Assembly (NCBI RefSeq): GCF_001190945.1
Contig: NZ_CP011112.1
Span: forward strand, 1-64,000
DNA: 64,000 bases
From: Luteipulveratus mongoliensis
GTDB taxonomy: Bacteria; Actinomycetota; Actinomycetes; Actinomycetales; Dermatophilaceae
Reading direction: 5' to 3'
Below, piece by piece: positions 32,455 to 40,749 of the stretch. The notes under the pieces are model-generated. The model saw only the letters and a list, made by a program, of their open reading frames with translations, did no database searches and was not told where the DNA came from. A program made the position numbers and the translations under genes. The first letter of the stretch is position 1. Each line of letters opens with the position of its first letter.

Positions 32455-33165
32455 TCAGGCGCGGTGAGCCAGGCGATGCTCGAGACCGTCGAGCATGCTC
32501 TCCAGCCCGAACACGAACGAATCCGACTGCAGCTGCTCGATGTCGATCGATGCGCGACGGGCTACGGCATCGCGCATCGCGGGGTACTCGTTCGTGACCG
32601 ACATGACGTCCTCGTACATCCGGTCCGCCCACTCCTCGGTCGATCGGCCCGAGCTGCGGACCGCCCCTCTCCAGGCGACCTCGGCAGTGGTGATGCCGAA
32701 GACGTAGGCGAACACGCTGCTCAGCGCCTTGTCGATCTCCAGCCCCTCGAACCCGGCCGCCTCGAAGAGCCTGAGCCCGCCCGCGCCGCTCGTCATCGCG
32801 TTGGGGCCGACGTTGGCCCGACCGAAGATGGCGCTGGGGACCCAGGGGTGGCGCAGGACCATCGAGCGCAGGCTGTGCGCCAGCAGCGTCACGCCGCCTC
32901 GCCACCCGGCCAGGTCGGGCTCCGGGACGTCAACCTCGCCGTAGATCTCGTCGATGACCAGGTCGAGCAGATCGTCCTTCGTCGACACGTGCCAGTAAAG
33001 GCTCGTCGTGCCCGACTCGAGTCGGCCGGCGAGCTTGCGCATGCTCAGCCCGGCGAGACCCTCCTCGTCGAGCAGCTTCACCGCGGCCCGCACGATCTGC
33101 TCGCGGCTGAGCGTCTCGCGAGGTGAGGACGAGGGCGCGGAGCGGGTCCAGATCGAGCCTTCCAT
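32455..33165 (-). CDS. TetR family transcriptional regulator
   Basis: A 236-residue repressor. The N-terminal TetR helix-turn-helix (about 18-65; IVRAAVKLLDEEGLAGLSMR, SGTTSLYWHVSTKDDLLDLV) is followed by a C-terminal ligand-binding domain of the TetR_C_1 type. It is divergent from the MFS efflux gene with a 55-bp gap containing an inverted-repeat operator. The pair is a classical drug-responsive efflux switch (inference from family and layout). Confidence 0.92.
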   Translation of the reverse strand: MEGSIWTRSAPSSSPRETLSREQIVRAAVKLLDEEGLAGLSMRKLAGRLESGTTSLYWHVSTKDDLLDLVIDEIYGEVDVPEPDLAGWRGGVTLLAHSLRSMVLRHPWVPSAIFGRANVGPNAMTSGAGGLRLFEAAGFEGLEIDKALSSVFAYVFGITTAEVAWRGAVRSSGRSTEEWADRMYEDVMSVTNEYPAMRDAVARRASIDIEQLQSDSFVFGLESMLDGLEHRLAHRA

Positions 33166-33171
33166 GGCGTG

Positions 33172-33177
33172 AGCGTA
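33172..33177 (-). promoter_or_regulatory. -10 hexamer TACGCT, leaderless promoter of tetR
   Basis: TACGCT on the minus strand is 6 nt before the ATG at 33165. Confidence 0.45.
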
Positions 33178-33182
33178 TCTCT

Positions 33183-33242
33183 ACTCGCACACTGTACGAG
33201 TCCACTGGTACGGTGTTCGAGTGACTAGTACAGCGTTCGAGT
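33183..33242. promoter_or_regulatory. TetR operator with three half-sites
   Basis: ACTCGCACACTGTACG (33183-33198) is inverted against GGTACGGTGTTCGAGT (33207-33222, 13 of 16 positions pairing), and AGTACAGCGTTCGAGT (33227-33242) is a further direct copy that runs into the MFS coding region. The middle site contains the MFS -10. Confidence 0.75.
33209..33214 (+). promoter_or_regulatory. -10 hexamer TACGGT, leaderless promoter of the MFS gene
   Basis: TACGGT lies 6 nt before the GTG at 33221, inside the second operator half-site. Confidence 0.45.
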
Positions 33243-34747
33243 CCGCACCGGACACCGCCCACCCCCGCCGCTGGTGGATCCTCTTCGTGCTCTGCCTGAG
33301 CCTTCTCGTCCTCGTCGTCGACAACACCGTTCTCAACCTGGCCATCCCGTCGCTGATGCGCGATCTCGGGGCCTCGCCGGCCGATGTGCAGTGGATCATC
33401 GACGCCTACATCCTCGCGTTCGCCGGGCTGCTGCTGACGGCCGGCAGCCTGTCCGACCGCTTCGGCCGCAAGCGCATGCTGATCATCGGCCTGGCGTTCT
33501 TCGGCGTCGCGTCACTGCTCGCCACGCTCGCCCATGAGCCGTGGCAGCTCATCGCCTGCCGCGCCCTCATGGGCGTCGGCGGCTCGTGCCTGATGCCGAG
33601 CACGCTCTCTCTGCTGTTCACCGTGTTCCCCCCCGAGGAGCAGCGCAAGGCAATGGCGGGCTGGTCGACGGTCGCCATGGTCGGCGTCATCGCCGGTCCC
33701 ACGGTCGGCGGCTTCTTGCTCAACCACTACTGGTGGGGCTCGGTCTTCCTGATCAACGTGCCGATCACGATCGCGGGCATCATCGCGGCGGTCGTGCTCA
33801 TCCCGGAGTCGCGCGGTCCGGCCCGTCCGGTCGACCCGATCGGCGCGGTGCTGTCGATCGTCGGCATGGTCGGCGTCGTCGGTGCGGTGATCTCCATCCC
33901 GGCCGACGGGTTCACCTCGGCCACGGTGATCATCGCCTTCGCCATCGGCCTCCTCGGGCTCCTCGCGTTCGCGCGGTGGGAGCGGCACAGTGCCCACCCG
34001 ATGGTGCCGCTGGCGCTGTTCAAGGACCGCCGGTTCTCCGGCACGAGCGCCTCGATCGTGCTGCTGTCCTTCACCGCCGGCGGTCTGCTGCTCGCGCTGA
34101 CGCAGTACCTCCAGCTCGTCCTCGGCTACGGACCGCTCAAGGCCGGCCTCGCCCTCATCCCGTACGCCGTCGCCGCCGCACTCTTCAACGGCATCGGCGC
34201 GACGCTCGGCAAGAAGATCTCCGACCGCACGTTGATCGCAGCGGGCCTCGCGATCGTCGCGCTCGGGTTCGGCCTGCTGTCACGCGTGAGCGAATCGAGC
34301 TCGTACGTCGAGCTCATCGCCGGCCTGCTCGTCATGGGGATCGGTGGTGGAGTCGCCGGCCCGGCGGCGTACACGCTCCTCATGCAGTCCGTGCCGGCCG
34401 AGCACCGAGGCGTCGGCTCGGCGATGAACGACACGGTCCAGCAGACCGGCGCCGCGCTCTCGGTGGCGGTGCTCGGCAGCGTCCTGACGGCGGCGTACTC
34501 CTCGTCCTTGCCGGATGCCGTGCCCGACAAGGCACGCGACTCCATCGCCGAAACCCTTGCGCTGGGACCGCAGTTCGCCGCCGCGGCAAAGCATGCGTTC
34601 GCCGACGCGATGTCGATCGCCATGGTGAGCGGACTCGTCGGTGCCCTGGCCGGAGCGGTCGTCGCGCTGGTCGTGATTCCGCGAGGCAGCCGTACGACTC
34701 CGCCTGAGGAATCCGTCGACGCGGAGTCGGTCGCCTCGACCGCCTGA
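33221..34747 (+). CDS. MFS drug efflux transporter, DHA2 (EmrB/QacA) family
   Basis: A 508-residue inner-membrane proton-coupled transporter with about 14 predicted helices. Motifs are LVVDNTVLNLAIPSL in helix 1, GRKRML (motif A region: LSDRFGRKRMLI) and the proline-rich motif C-like PTVGGFLLNHYWWGSVFLIN, typical of 14-TM DHA2 exporters. The GTG start at 33221 fits a leaderless promoter. The TetR gene divergent to it is the probable repressor. The substrate is unknown; family members export cationic dyes and antibiotics. Confidence 0.92.
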   Translation: MTSTAFESAPDTAHPRRWWILFVLCLSLLVLVVDNTVLNLAIPSLMRDLGASPADVQWIIDAYILAFAGLLLTAGSLSDRFGRKRMLIIGLAFFGVASLLATLAHEPWQLIACRALMGVGGSCLMPSTLSLLFTVFPPEEQRKAMAGWSTVAMVGVIAGPTVGGFLLNHYWWGSVFLINVPITIAGIIAAVVLIPESRGPARPVDPIGAVLSIVGMVGVVGAVISIPADGFTSATVIIAFAIGLLGLLAFARWERHSAHPMVPLALFKDRRFSGTSASIVLLSFTAGGLLLALTQYLQLVLGYGPLKAGLALIPYAVAAALFNGIGATLGKKISDRTLIAAGLAIVALGFGLLSRVSESSSYVELIAGLLVMGIGGGVAGPAAYTLLMQSVPAEHRGVGSAMNDTVQQTGAALSVAVLGSVLTAAYSSSLPDAVPDKARDSIAETLALGPQFAAAAKHAFADAMSIAMVSGLVGALAGAVVALVVIPRGSRTTPPEESVDAESVASTA

Positions 34748-34765
34748 CCCGCTCCGCCGTACGCC

Positions 34766-34806
34766 GGCCGCCCCGCTGCTCACCGCCTGTGAGCAGCGGG
34801 GCGGCC
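34766..34806 (+). terminator. 18-bp perfect hairpin terminator after the MFS gene
   Basis: The arms at 34766-34783 and 34789-34806 are exact complements (18 bp, GGCCGCCCCGCTGCTCAC) with loop CGCCT, starting 18 bp after the stop. No T-run. Confidence 0.85.
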
Positions 34807-34825
34807 GCGTTGTCGGGCCAACTCG

Positions 34826-34855
34826 TTGACGCCAGAGACGCCATCCATCTAATGT
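34826..34855 (+). promoter_or_regulatory. promoter of the GntR-ABC operon
   Basis: TTGACG (34826-34831), 18 bp, TAATGT (34850-34855) is a near-consensus housekeeping promoter. Just downstream GTACTAGTTAC inside ATCTA…TAGAT (34848-34870) is a likely operator for the YtrA-type GntR protein. Confidence 0.75.
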
Positions 34856-34884
34856 ACTAGTTACCTAGATGAATGGAGGGACTC

Positions 34885-35280
34885 ATGATCGAGTTCCATC
34901 TGACCGACAGGTCGGGCGTCTCGCCGTACCAGCAGCTGGTGCAACAGGTGCGCAACGCCCTGCGGCTCGATCAGCTCCAGGAGGGCGACCAGCTGCCGAC
35001 GGTCAAGGACGTCGTCGCAGCACTGGCCATCAACCCCAACACGGTCTTGAAGGCGTACCGCGAGCTCGAGCGCCAAGGACTGGTGAGCGCGCGACCCGGC
35101 GTCGGGACGTTCGTGACGCACACCCTGGCCGACGAGACGCTCGCCTCCCACGCACCACTGCGGCGCGAGCTGCAGCGCTGGATGGGCAAGGCCCGTCGCG
35201 CAGGTCTGGACGACGAAAGCATCGAGGCGTTGTTCACGACCACTTTTCGTGAGGCGTCCAGAGAGGAGGGCATCGCATGA
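34885..35280 (+). CDS. GntR family regulator, YtrA subfamily
   Basis: A 131-residue regulator: a GntR winged helix (about 10-75; SPYQQLVQQVRNALRLDQLQ, ALAINPNTVLKAYRELE) with only a short helical C-terminal part, as in YtrA-type repressors. GGAGGG lies 4 nt before the ATG at 34885, which is therefore preferred over the ATG at 34873. The stop overlaps the ABC ATPase start (ATGA). YtrA types typically repress their own ABC transporter operon and respond to envelope stress or cell-wall antibiotics. Confidence 0.9.
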   Translation: MIEFHLTDRSGVSPYQQLVQQVRNALRLDQLQEGDQLPTVKDVVAALAINPNTVLKAYRELERQGLVSARPGVGTFVTHTLADETLASHAPLRRELQRWMGKARRAGLDDESIEALFTTTFREASREEGIA

Positions 35281-36167
35281 GCACCGCGATCCGCACCGAG
35301 GGCCTGGGCAAGAAGTACCGCCGCCGCTGGGCGCTCACCGACTGCACCCTGGACGTACCCGCCGGCCGCGTCGTCGGCCTCGTCGGCCCGAACGGCGCCG
35401 GCAAGTCGACACTGCTCAACCTCGCGGTCGGCATGCTCGCTCCGACCGACGGCAGCATCGAGGTCCTCGGTGGGCGGCCCGCGCAGGACGCCGCCCAGCT
35501 CGCCAAGGTGGGCTTCGTCGCCCAGGACACTCCGACGTACGCCGGCCTGAGCGTTGCCGACCACCTGCGGATGGGCGCGCGGCTCAACCCGGGCTGGGAC
35601 GACACGATCGCGCGTGAGCGGATCGAGCACCTCGGCCTGGACCCGAAGATGAAGGCGGGCCGACTGTCCGGCGGTCAGCGGGCGCAGCTCGCCCTCACGC
35701 TCGGCATCGCCAAGAGGCCAGAGCTGCTGATCCTGGACGAGCCGGTCGCGTCGCTCGACCCGCTGGCCCGCCGCGAGTTCCTCCAGGACCTCATGGGTGC
35801 GGTCGCCGAGCACGGCCTCAGCGTGGTCCTGTCGTCCCACCTCGTGTCGGACGTCGAGCGGGTCTGCGACTACCTGATCGTCCTGGTGGACTCGCGGGTG
35901 CGGATCGCCGACGACATGGAGGCGCTGCTGGCCTCCCACCATCGGCTAACCGGGCCGCGCCGCGACACATCCACTCTCCCCGCGGACCAGCAGGTCATCT
36001 CGGCCAGTCACACCGACCGGCAGACCACCCTGCTCGTCCGCACCGACCAACCGATCCTCGATCCGTCCTGGACGGTTTCGCAGCCCAGCCTGGAGGACAT
36101 CGTGCTCGCCTACCTACGCGGCTCCACCACGTCCGACACCCGTCCCGCGCTGGAGGTGCTCCGATGA
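35277..36167 (+). CDS. ABC transporter ATP-binding protein
   Basis: A 296-residue ATPase with Walker A VGPNGAGKST (about 38-47), signature LSGGQRAQLAL, Walker B LLILDEPVASLDP and H-loop SSHLVSD. It is coupled by 4-base overlaps to both the GntR gene upstream and the permease downstream. The C-terminal 70 residues after the core are a family-typical extension. It probably powers export of an unknown substrate with the single permease, working as a homodimer. Confidence 0.93.
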   Translation: MSTAIRTEGLGKKYRRRWALTDCTLDVPAGRVVGLVGPNGAGKSTLLNLAVGMLAPTDGSIEVLGGRPAQDAAQLAKVGFVAQDTPTYAGLSVADHLRMGARLNPGWDDTIARERIEHLGLDPKMKAGRLSGGQRAQLALTLGIAKRPELLILDEPVASLDPLARREFLQDLMGAVAEHGLSVVLSSHLVSDVERVCDYLIVLVDSRVRIADDMEALLASHHRLTGPRRDTSTLPADQQVISASHTDRQTTLLVRTDQPILDPSWTVSQPSLEDIVLAYLRGSTTSDTRPALEVLR

Positions 36168-37222
36168 TCTGGTTGAGCTGGCGCCAGCAGCGCCTCAACC
36201 TCGCTGTCATCGCGAGCGCACTCGCAGTGATTGCGATCGTCCTCCTGACAACGGGGCCGGACCTGGCGGACGCGTACCGACACGGCGCCGACACCTTCTT
36301 CGACCGGATCAACCTCGACCGCACCCAGAACCTCTACGTCGTCGGCATCGCCGCGTCGTACGCCCTGCCCGCTGCGATCGGAGCCTTCTGGGGAGCGCCG
36401 CTGGTCGCTCGCGAGCTGGAGGCGGGCACCCATCGGCTGGCGTGGACGCAGAGCGTCACCCGAAACCGTTGGCTCGCAACAAGACTCGGGTTCGGGCTGC
36501 TCGGAGCTGTCGTCGCGGGCGGCGCGCTCAGCCTGCTGACGACATGGTGGTGTGGCCCGATCGACGACACCGTCATCGCCAACGGCCCTGGGCCGGGGAT
36601 CTTCGAGGTGCCGCGCATCGCGCCGACGATGTTCGCCGCTCGTGGGATCGTCCCGATCGGGTACGCCGCACTCGCCTTCGTCCTCGGCGTCACCGCGGGG
36701 GCGCTCATCAAGCGGACCGTGCCGGCGATGGCGGTCACCGTCGTGCTGTACGTCGTACTCCAGATCGCGATGCCGAATCTCGTTCGGCCGCACCTGGTTT
36801 CGCCGACCACGTCGACTGTCCCGATCACGGCCGAGACGCTCCGAGGCTTCCAGGGCTCACCTGAGAACGGCGTCGAGCATCTCGATGTCTCCTCACGCCA
36901 GCTGGGCGGGTGGAACCTGTCGACCGACACCGTCGACAAGTCGGGAAAGGTGCTGGACCCGCTGCCGGCGTGGGTCACCACTGAGTGCGCGCCCGGCCCC
37001 GGCAAGGTCGGCGGCGGCAAGGTTCAGCGCGAAGCCCGCCCTGGCAGCCCAGGAACACCGGCGTGCATCGACCACATGACCAGCGCGGGCCTGGCTCAGC
37101 GCTTCACGTCGCAGCCGGCCAGTCACTACTGGGCACTGCAGTGGCGCGAGACGGGCCTCCTCGCGGTGGGGACGATCGCCCTGGCTGGCGTGTGCTTCGG
37201 GCGAGTGCGGCGACTCTCCTGA
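36164..37222 (+). CDS. ABC transporter permease
   Basis: A 352-residue integral membrane protein with about six helices: near residues 12-30, 65-90, 105-130, 160-185, 188-205 and 330-348. A large extracytoplasmic loop of about 110 residues lies between the last two. It pairs with the preceding ATPase in the YtrA-type operon. No solute-binding protein is present, in keeping with an exporter. It ends 1 bp before the convergent GlxA gene. Confidence 0.88.
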   Translation: MIWLSWRQQRLNLAVIASALAVIAIVLLTTGPDLADAYRHGADTFFDRINLDRTQNLYVVGIAASYALPAAIGAFWGAPLVARELEAGTHRLAWTQSVTRNRWLATRLGFGLLGAVVAGGALSLLTTWWCGPIDDTVIANGPGPGIFEVPRIAPTMFAARGIVPIGYAALAFVLGVTAGALIKRTVPAMAVTVVLYVVLQIAMPNLVRPHLVSPTTSTVPITAETLRGFQGSPENGVEHLDVSSRQLGGWNLSTDTVDKSGKVLDPLPAWVTTECAPGPGKVGGGKVQREARPGSPGTPACIDHMTSAGLAQRFTSQPASHYWALQWRETGLLAVGTIALAGVCFGRVRRLS

Positions 37223-37223
37223 C

Positions 37224-38213
37224 TCACCTGCAGGACTCGGGTCGGAAGGTCCGGCGGCACGCCATCGGCGAGGTCTTGATGTGCTTCGCGAAGTGCTGGC
37301 GCATGGCCGCCGACGTGCCGAACCCGCAGTGGGTGGCGATGGTCTCGATGGACAGGTCGGTGGTCTCCAGCAGCTCCTGCGCATGGTGGACGCGCTGCCG
37401 GACCAGCCACTGCAGCGGCGTCGCGCCGGTCTGTTCCTTGAACTTCCGGTTCAAGGTGCGGGAGCTCATACCGGCGTACGCCGCGATGTCCGCCAAGACC
37501 ATCGGCTCGCCCAACCGCTCGCGCAGCCAGCGCATGGTCGGCTCGAGCGATCCGTGGTCGTCGACGGGTTCTGGATGCGCGATGTACGGCGCCTGCCCAC
37601 CGTCGCGCTGTGGCGGCACGACCATGTGTCGAGCCACGTCGGCGGCCACCGCGGCTCCGAAGTCCTGGCGAATCATGTGCAAGCACAGGTCAATTCCGCT
37701 GGCGGCTCCGGCCGAGCTGAGCACGTCACCGTGGTCGATGTAGAGGACGTCGGTGTCGACCGTGATCTGCGGGTAGCGCTCGGCGAGAACATGCGCGCGC
37801 GACCAATGCGTTGCCGTCCGCCGACCGTCCAGGAGTCCGGCCTCTGCCATGACACGCGCGCCCCCGGAGCTGATGGAGGCAATCCTGACGCCCCGCCGGT
37901 GGGCTTCCTGCAGTAGATCGATCACCTCGGCCGGCGGTTCGCGGTCGGACGTGACGCCGACGACCACGATGGTGTCCACGTCGATCGCGTCAGCCAATCG
38001 ATACGGCGGCGTGCACCGGTACATCTCATGGCCACCGACCCCGGTGATGGACAGATCGCGCCCTTCGCCACACACCCGCACGTCGTAGAGCGGCGGCCCG
38101 AAGAACGCGCCCGGCTCCTTGTCCAGCGAGTGCGCCGTGGTGAACACCTGGATCGGCATGGACAGATCGAAGCTGTGGACCCCGTCGAAGACCAGGACGG
38201 CTACGCGATGCAT
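37224..38213 (-). CDS. GlxA family transcriptional regulator (DJ-1/PfpI domain plus AraC HTH)
   Basis: A 329-residue regulator. The N-terminal DJ-1/PfpI-like glutamine amidotransferase-fold domain (about 3-190; VLVFDGVHSFDLSMPIQVF, SISSGGARVMAEAGLLDG) carries Ser-Gly in place of the nucleophilic Cys, so it is a sensor and not an enzyme. An AraC-type double helix-turn-helix follows (about 215-315; LADIAAYAGMSSRTLNRKF). The start ATG has TAGATT 6 nt upstream. It is divergent from the pirin gene, a possible target. Confidence 0.9.
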   Translation of the reverse strand: MHRVAVLVFDGVHSFDLSMPIQVFTTAHSLDKEPGAFFGPPLYDVRVCGEGRDLSITGVGGHEMYRCTPPYRLADAIDVDTIVVVGVTSDREPPAEVIDLLQEAHRRGVRIASISSGGARVMAEAGLLDGRRTATHWSRAHVLAERYPQITVDTDVLYIDHGDVLSSAGAASGIDLCLHMIRQDFGAAVAADVARHMVVPPQRDGGQAPYIAHPEPVDDHGSLEPTMRWLRERLGEPMVLADIAAYAGMSSRTLNRKFKEQTGATPLQWLVRQRVHHAQELLETTDLSIETIATHCGFGTSAAMRQHFAKHIKTSPMACRRTFRPESCR

Positions 38214-38219
38214 GGCAAT

Positions 38220-38225
38220 AATCTA
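38220..38225 (-). promoter_or_regulatory. -10 hexamer TAGATT, leaderless promoter of the GlxA-type gene
   Basis: TAGATT on the minus strand is 6 nt before the ATG at 38213. Confidence 0.45.
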
Positions 38226-38425
38226 TCGAAGATGGGCATTCTTGCCACTGTTTCTCCGAGTCGATCGCTTCGACGATGGACACATGCTGCTCGCTCTCCT
38301 CATGTCCATCGGATCGGTCGCTCTGCTTCTCGCCATGGGCTGGCTCACCGACGAGCTCCTCGGTGGCGACGCCGAGCGCTCGGCGCGACCGGCTTCGTAC
38401 GATGCTCATGGAGAGAGGACGTGCC

Positions 38426-39400
38426 ATGAGCAATCCCGAGAAGTCCCCATCGGTCGAGGTCTGCGACGGCTCCGGTACGCCCGTGGCTCAGCTGCTGACC
38501 GCGCGCGAGGTCCCGCTCGGCGGGCTGCGCGCGATGCCCGTACGCCGGACGCTGCCTCAGCGGGCGCGGTCACTGATCGGCGCGTGGTGCTTCGTCGACC
38601 ACTACGGCCCGGACGACGTGTCGGTGACCGGTGGGATGGGCGTGGCCGGGCACCCGCACACGGGGCTGCAGACGGTGTCATGGTTGTTCAGCGGCGAGAT
38701 CGAGCACCGCGACACGATCGGGTCGCATGCGTCGATCCGGCCCGGGCAGATGAACCTGATGACCGCCGGGTCCGGGATTGCCCACTCTGAGTACTCGACG
38801 TCGGCGACGACGATGCTGCACGGCGCTCAGCTCTGGGTGGCGCTGCCCGACGAATTCCGAGAGACAGCACCGGCTTTCGAGCATTACTCGCCCACGCCGG
38901 TCGACGTCGACGGCGCGTCCGTTCTCGTCTTCCTCGGCTCGCTGCTCGGGTCGACGTCGCCGGTCACCACGTTCACGCCGCTCATCGGCGCGGAGGTGAC
39001 CCTGCGGCCCGGCCAGACCCTCGACGTACCGGTTGATCCGGTGTACGAGCACGGCGTCCTGATCGACACCGGCTCGGCGACGATCGCGGGAGTGGAGGCG
39101 AAGCGCAGCGAGCTGGTCTACCAACCGACGGGCTGCTCGATGCTGACACTGCGCGGTGCCGACGACGAGGCGACGCGGGTGCTCGTGCTCGGTGGCGAGC
39201 CGCTCGGCGAGCAGATCCTGATGTGGTGGAACTTCGTCGGCCGCACCCAGGAGGAGGTCACGGCGTACCGCGAGGCGTGGGAGCGCGAGCGGGCCGGCTC
39301 GTCCGGCGGGGGACGCTACGGCGACTTCCCGGAGTCGTGGGAGGAGACGATCCCCGCGCCCGCTCTGCCCGCGAGCGTCCGCCTCAAGATGCGCGGCTGA
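38426..39400 (+). CDS. pirin family protein 1
   Basis: A 324-residue bicupin of the pirin family. The metal-binding N-terminal cupin includes GHPHTGLQTVSWLFSGEIEH, with the conserved His/His/His/Glu set, and MTAGSGIAHSEYS. Pirins bind Fe and some have quercetinase activity. The ATG at 38426 has GAGAGGAC upstream. A second, unrelated-looking pirin lies at 62623-63597. The GlxA-type regulator is divergent, and a palindromic repeat follows the stop by 8 bp. Confidence 0.9.
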   Translation: MSNPEKSPSVEVCDGSGTPVAQLLTAREVPLGGLRAMPVRRTLPQRARSLIGAWCFVDHYGPDDVSVTGGMGVAGHPHTGLQTVSWLFSGEIEHRDTIGSHASIRPGQMNLMTAGSGIAHSEYSTSATTMLHGAQLWVALPDEFRETAPAFEHYSPTPVDVDGASVLVFLGSLLGSTSPVTTFTPLIGAEVTLRPGQTLDVPVDPVYEHGVLIDTGSATIAGVEAKRSELVYQPTGCSMLTLRGADDEATRVLVLGGEPLGEQILMWWNFVGRTQEEVTAYREAWERERAGSSGGGRYGDFPESWEETIPAPALPASVRLKMRG

Positions 39401-39407
39401 CCCCATC

Positions 39408-39512
39408 GCTGGTCGAGTAGCCGGAGCGCCAGCGGAGGCGTATCGAGACCCGGTGCGCGCGTGCACCTGGTCTCGATACGGCTCGCCCTTGGGGCTCGCC
39501 TACTCGACCGGC
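39408..39512. repeat. modular palindromic repeat, copy 7
   Basis: A full element downstream of pirin 1: GCTGGTCGAGTAG, left module CCGGAGCGCCAGCGGAGGC, inner stem with GGTGCGCGCGTGCACC loop region, right module GGCTCGCCCTTGGGGCTCGC, CTACTCGACCGGC. Confidence 0.93.
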
Positions 39513-39594
39513 GAGCTGCCGGTGGGAACAGATGGGCTCGATGGCATGTTGTTGAAAATGCAACTACTTTGGAGCCGATGAAAGAGGCAGCGAG

Positions 39595-40749
39595 ATGAGC
39601 GCGATGCAGTTCGGGATCTTCACGGTCGGCGATGTGACCACCGACCCGACCACCGGTCGTACCCAGACCGAGCACGAGCGCATCAAGAACACCGTCGCCA
39701 TCGCCAAGAAGGCGGAGGAGGTCGGGCTCGACGTCTTCGCGACCGGCGAGCACCACAACCCGCCGTTCGTGCCGTCGTCACCGACCACGCTGCTCGGCTA
39801 CATCGCGGCGCAGACCGAGCGCATCATCCTGTCCACGTCCACGACGCTGATCACCACCAATGACCCGGTGAAGATCGCCGAGGACTTCTCGGTGCTGCAG
39901 CACCTGTCCGACGGTCGCGTCGACGTCATGCTCGGCCGCGGCAACACCGGCCCGGTCTACCCGTGGTTCGGCGAGGACATCCGCCAGGCCGTGCCGCTGA
40001 CCGTCGAGAAGTACGGCCTGCTGCGCCGCCTCTGGCGCGAGGAGACCGTCGACTGGGAGGGCAAGTTCCGTACGCCGCTGCAGGGCTTCACGCTCGCGCC
40101 GCAGCCTCTCGACGGCGTGGCTCCGTTCGTCTGGCACGGCTCGATCCGTACGCCCGAGATCGCTGAGCTGGCGGCCTATTACGGCGACGGGTTCTTCTCC
40201 AACCACATCTTCTGGCCGGCCTCGCACACCAAGCAGATGGTCGGGTTGTACCGGCAGCGCTTCGAGCACTACGGACACGGCACCGCGGCGCAGGCGATCG
40301 TCGGTCTCGGCGGCCAGGTCTTCATGCGCAAGAACAGCCAGGACGCCGTGCGCGACTTCCGGCCGTACTTCGACAACGCCCCGGTCTACGGCCACGGTCC
40401 GACGATGGAGGAGTTCACCTCCAGCACGCCGCTGACAGTCGGCTCACCGCAGGAAGTCATCGAGAAGACGCTCGCCTTCCGTGACTACGTCGGCGACTAC
40501 CAGCGTCAGCTGTTCCTGCTCGATCATGCCGGGCTGCCGCTCAAGACGGTGCTCGAGCAGCTCGACCTGCTCGGGGAGATCCTGCCGGACTTGCGGCGCG
40601 GGTTCGCGGAGGGACGACCGGCGGACGTACCGGACGCTCCCACGCACGCCTCACTGCTGGCTGCCAAGGAGTCCGCGGACGCCGCTGGTCGAGTAGGCGA
40701 GCGCCCCAGCGCGAGCCGTATCGAGACCACCGGCGAGGGTGTGCGATGA
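39595..40749 (+). CDS. LLM class flavin-dependent oxidoreductase, CE1758-type
   Basis: A 384-residue bacterial-luciferase-like (beta/alpha)8 oxidoreductase using reduced FMN. Motifs are FGIFTVGDVT at the N terminus, GLDVFATGEHHNPPF and HLSDGRVDVMLGRGNTGP. The 4-base overlap with an FMN reductase defines the CE1758/CE1759 LLM-reductase duo. The last 22 residues (from about AGRVGERPSAS) are translated from a half-copy of the palindromic repeat, so the C terminus is an insertion-derived tail. The substrate is unknown. Confidence 0.92.
   Translation: MSAMQFGIFTVGDVTTDPTTGRTQTEHERIKNTVAIAKKAEEVGLDVFATGEHHNPPFVPSSPTTLLGYIAAQTERIILSTSTTLITTNDPVKIAEDFSVLQHLSDGRVDVMLGRGNTGPVYPWFGEDIRQAVPLTVEKYGLLRRLWREETVDWEGKFRTPLQGFTLAPQPLDGVAPFVWHGSIRTPEIAELAAYYGDGFFSNHIFWPASHTKQMVGLYRQRFEHYGHGTAAQAIVGLGGQVFMRKNSQDAVRDFRPYFDNAPVYGHGPTMEEFTSSTPLTVGSPQEVIEKTLAFRDYVGDYQRQLFLLDHAGLPLKTVLEQLDLLGEILPDLRRGFAEGRPADVPDAPTHASLLAAKESADAAGRVGERPSASRIETTGEGVR
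40683..40730. repeat. palindromic repeat, copy 8 (left half, inside a coding region)
   Basis: GCTGGTCGAGTAGGCGAGCG…GAGCCGTATCGAGACCACCGGCG lies inside the 3' end of the LLM gene and is read in a frame that avoids the TAG. Confidence 0.9.

Noticed and set aside
38284-38425. Open frame upstream of pirin 1 beginning MLLALLMSIGSVALLLAMGW
   Set aside because: The first 20 residues look like a membrane helix, but the frame runs on into the pirin gene in the wrong phase without a stop, and the rest is Arg/Ala shadow sequence.
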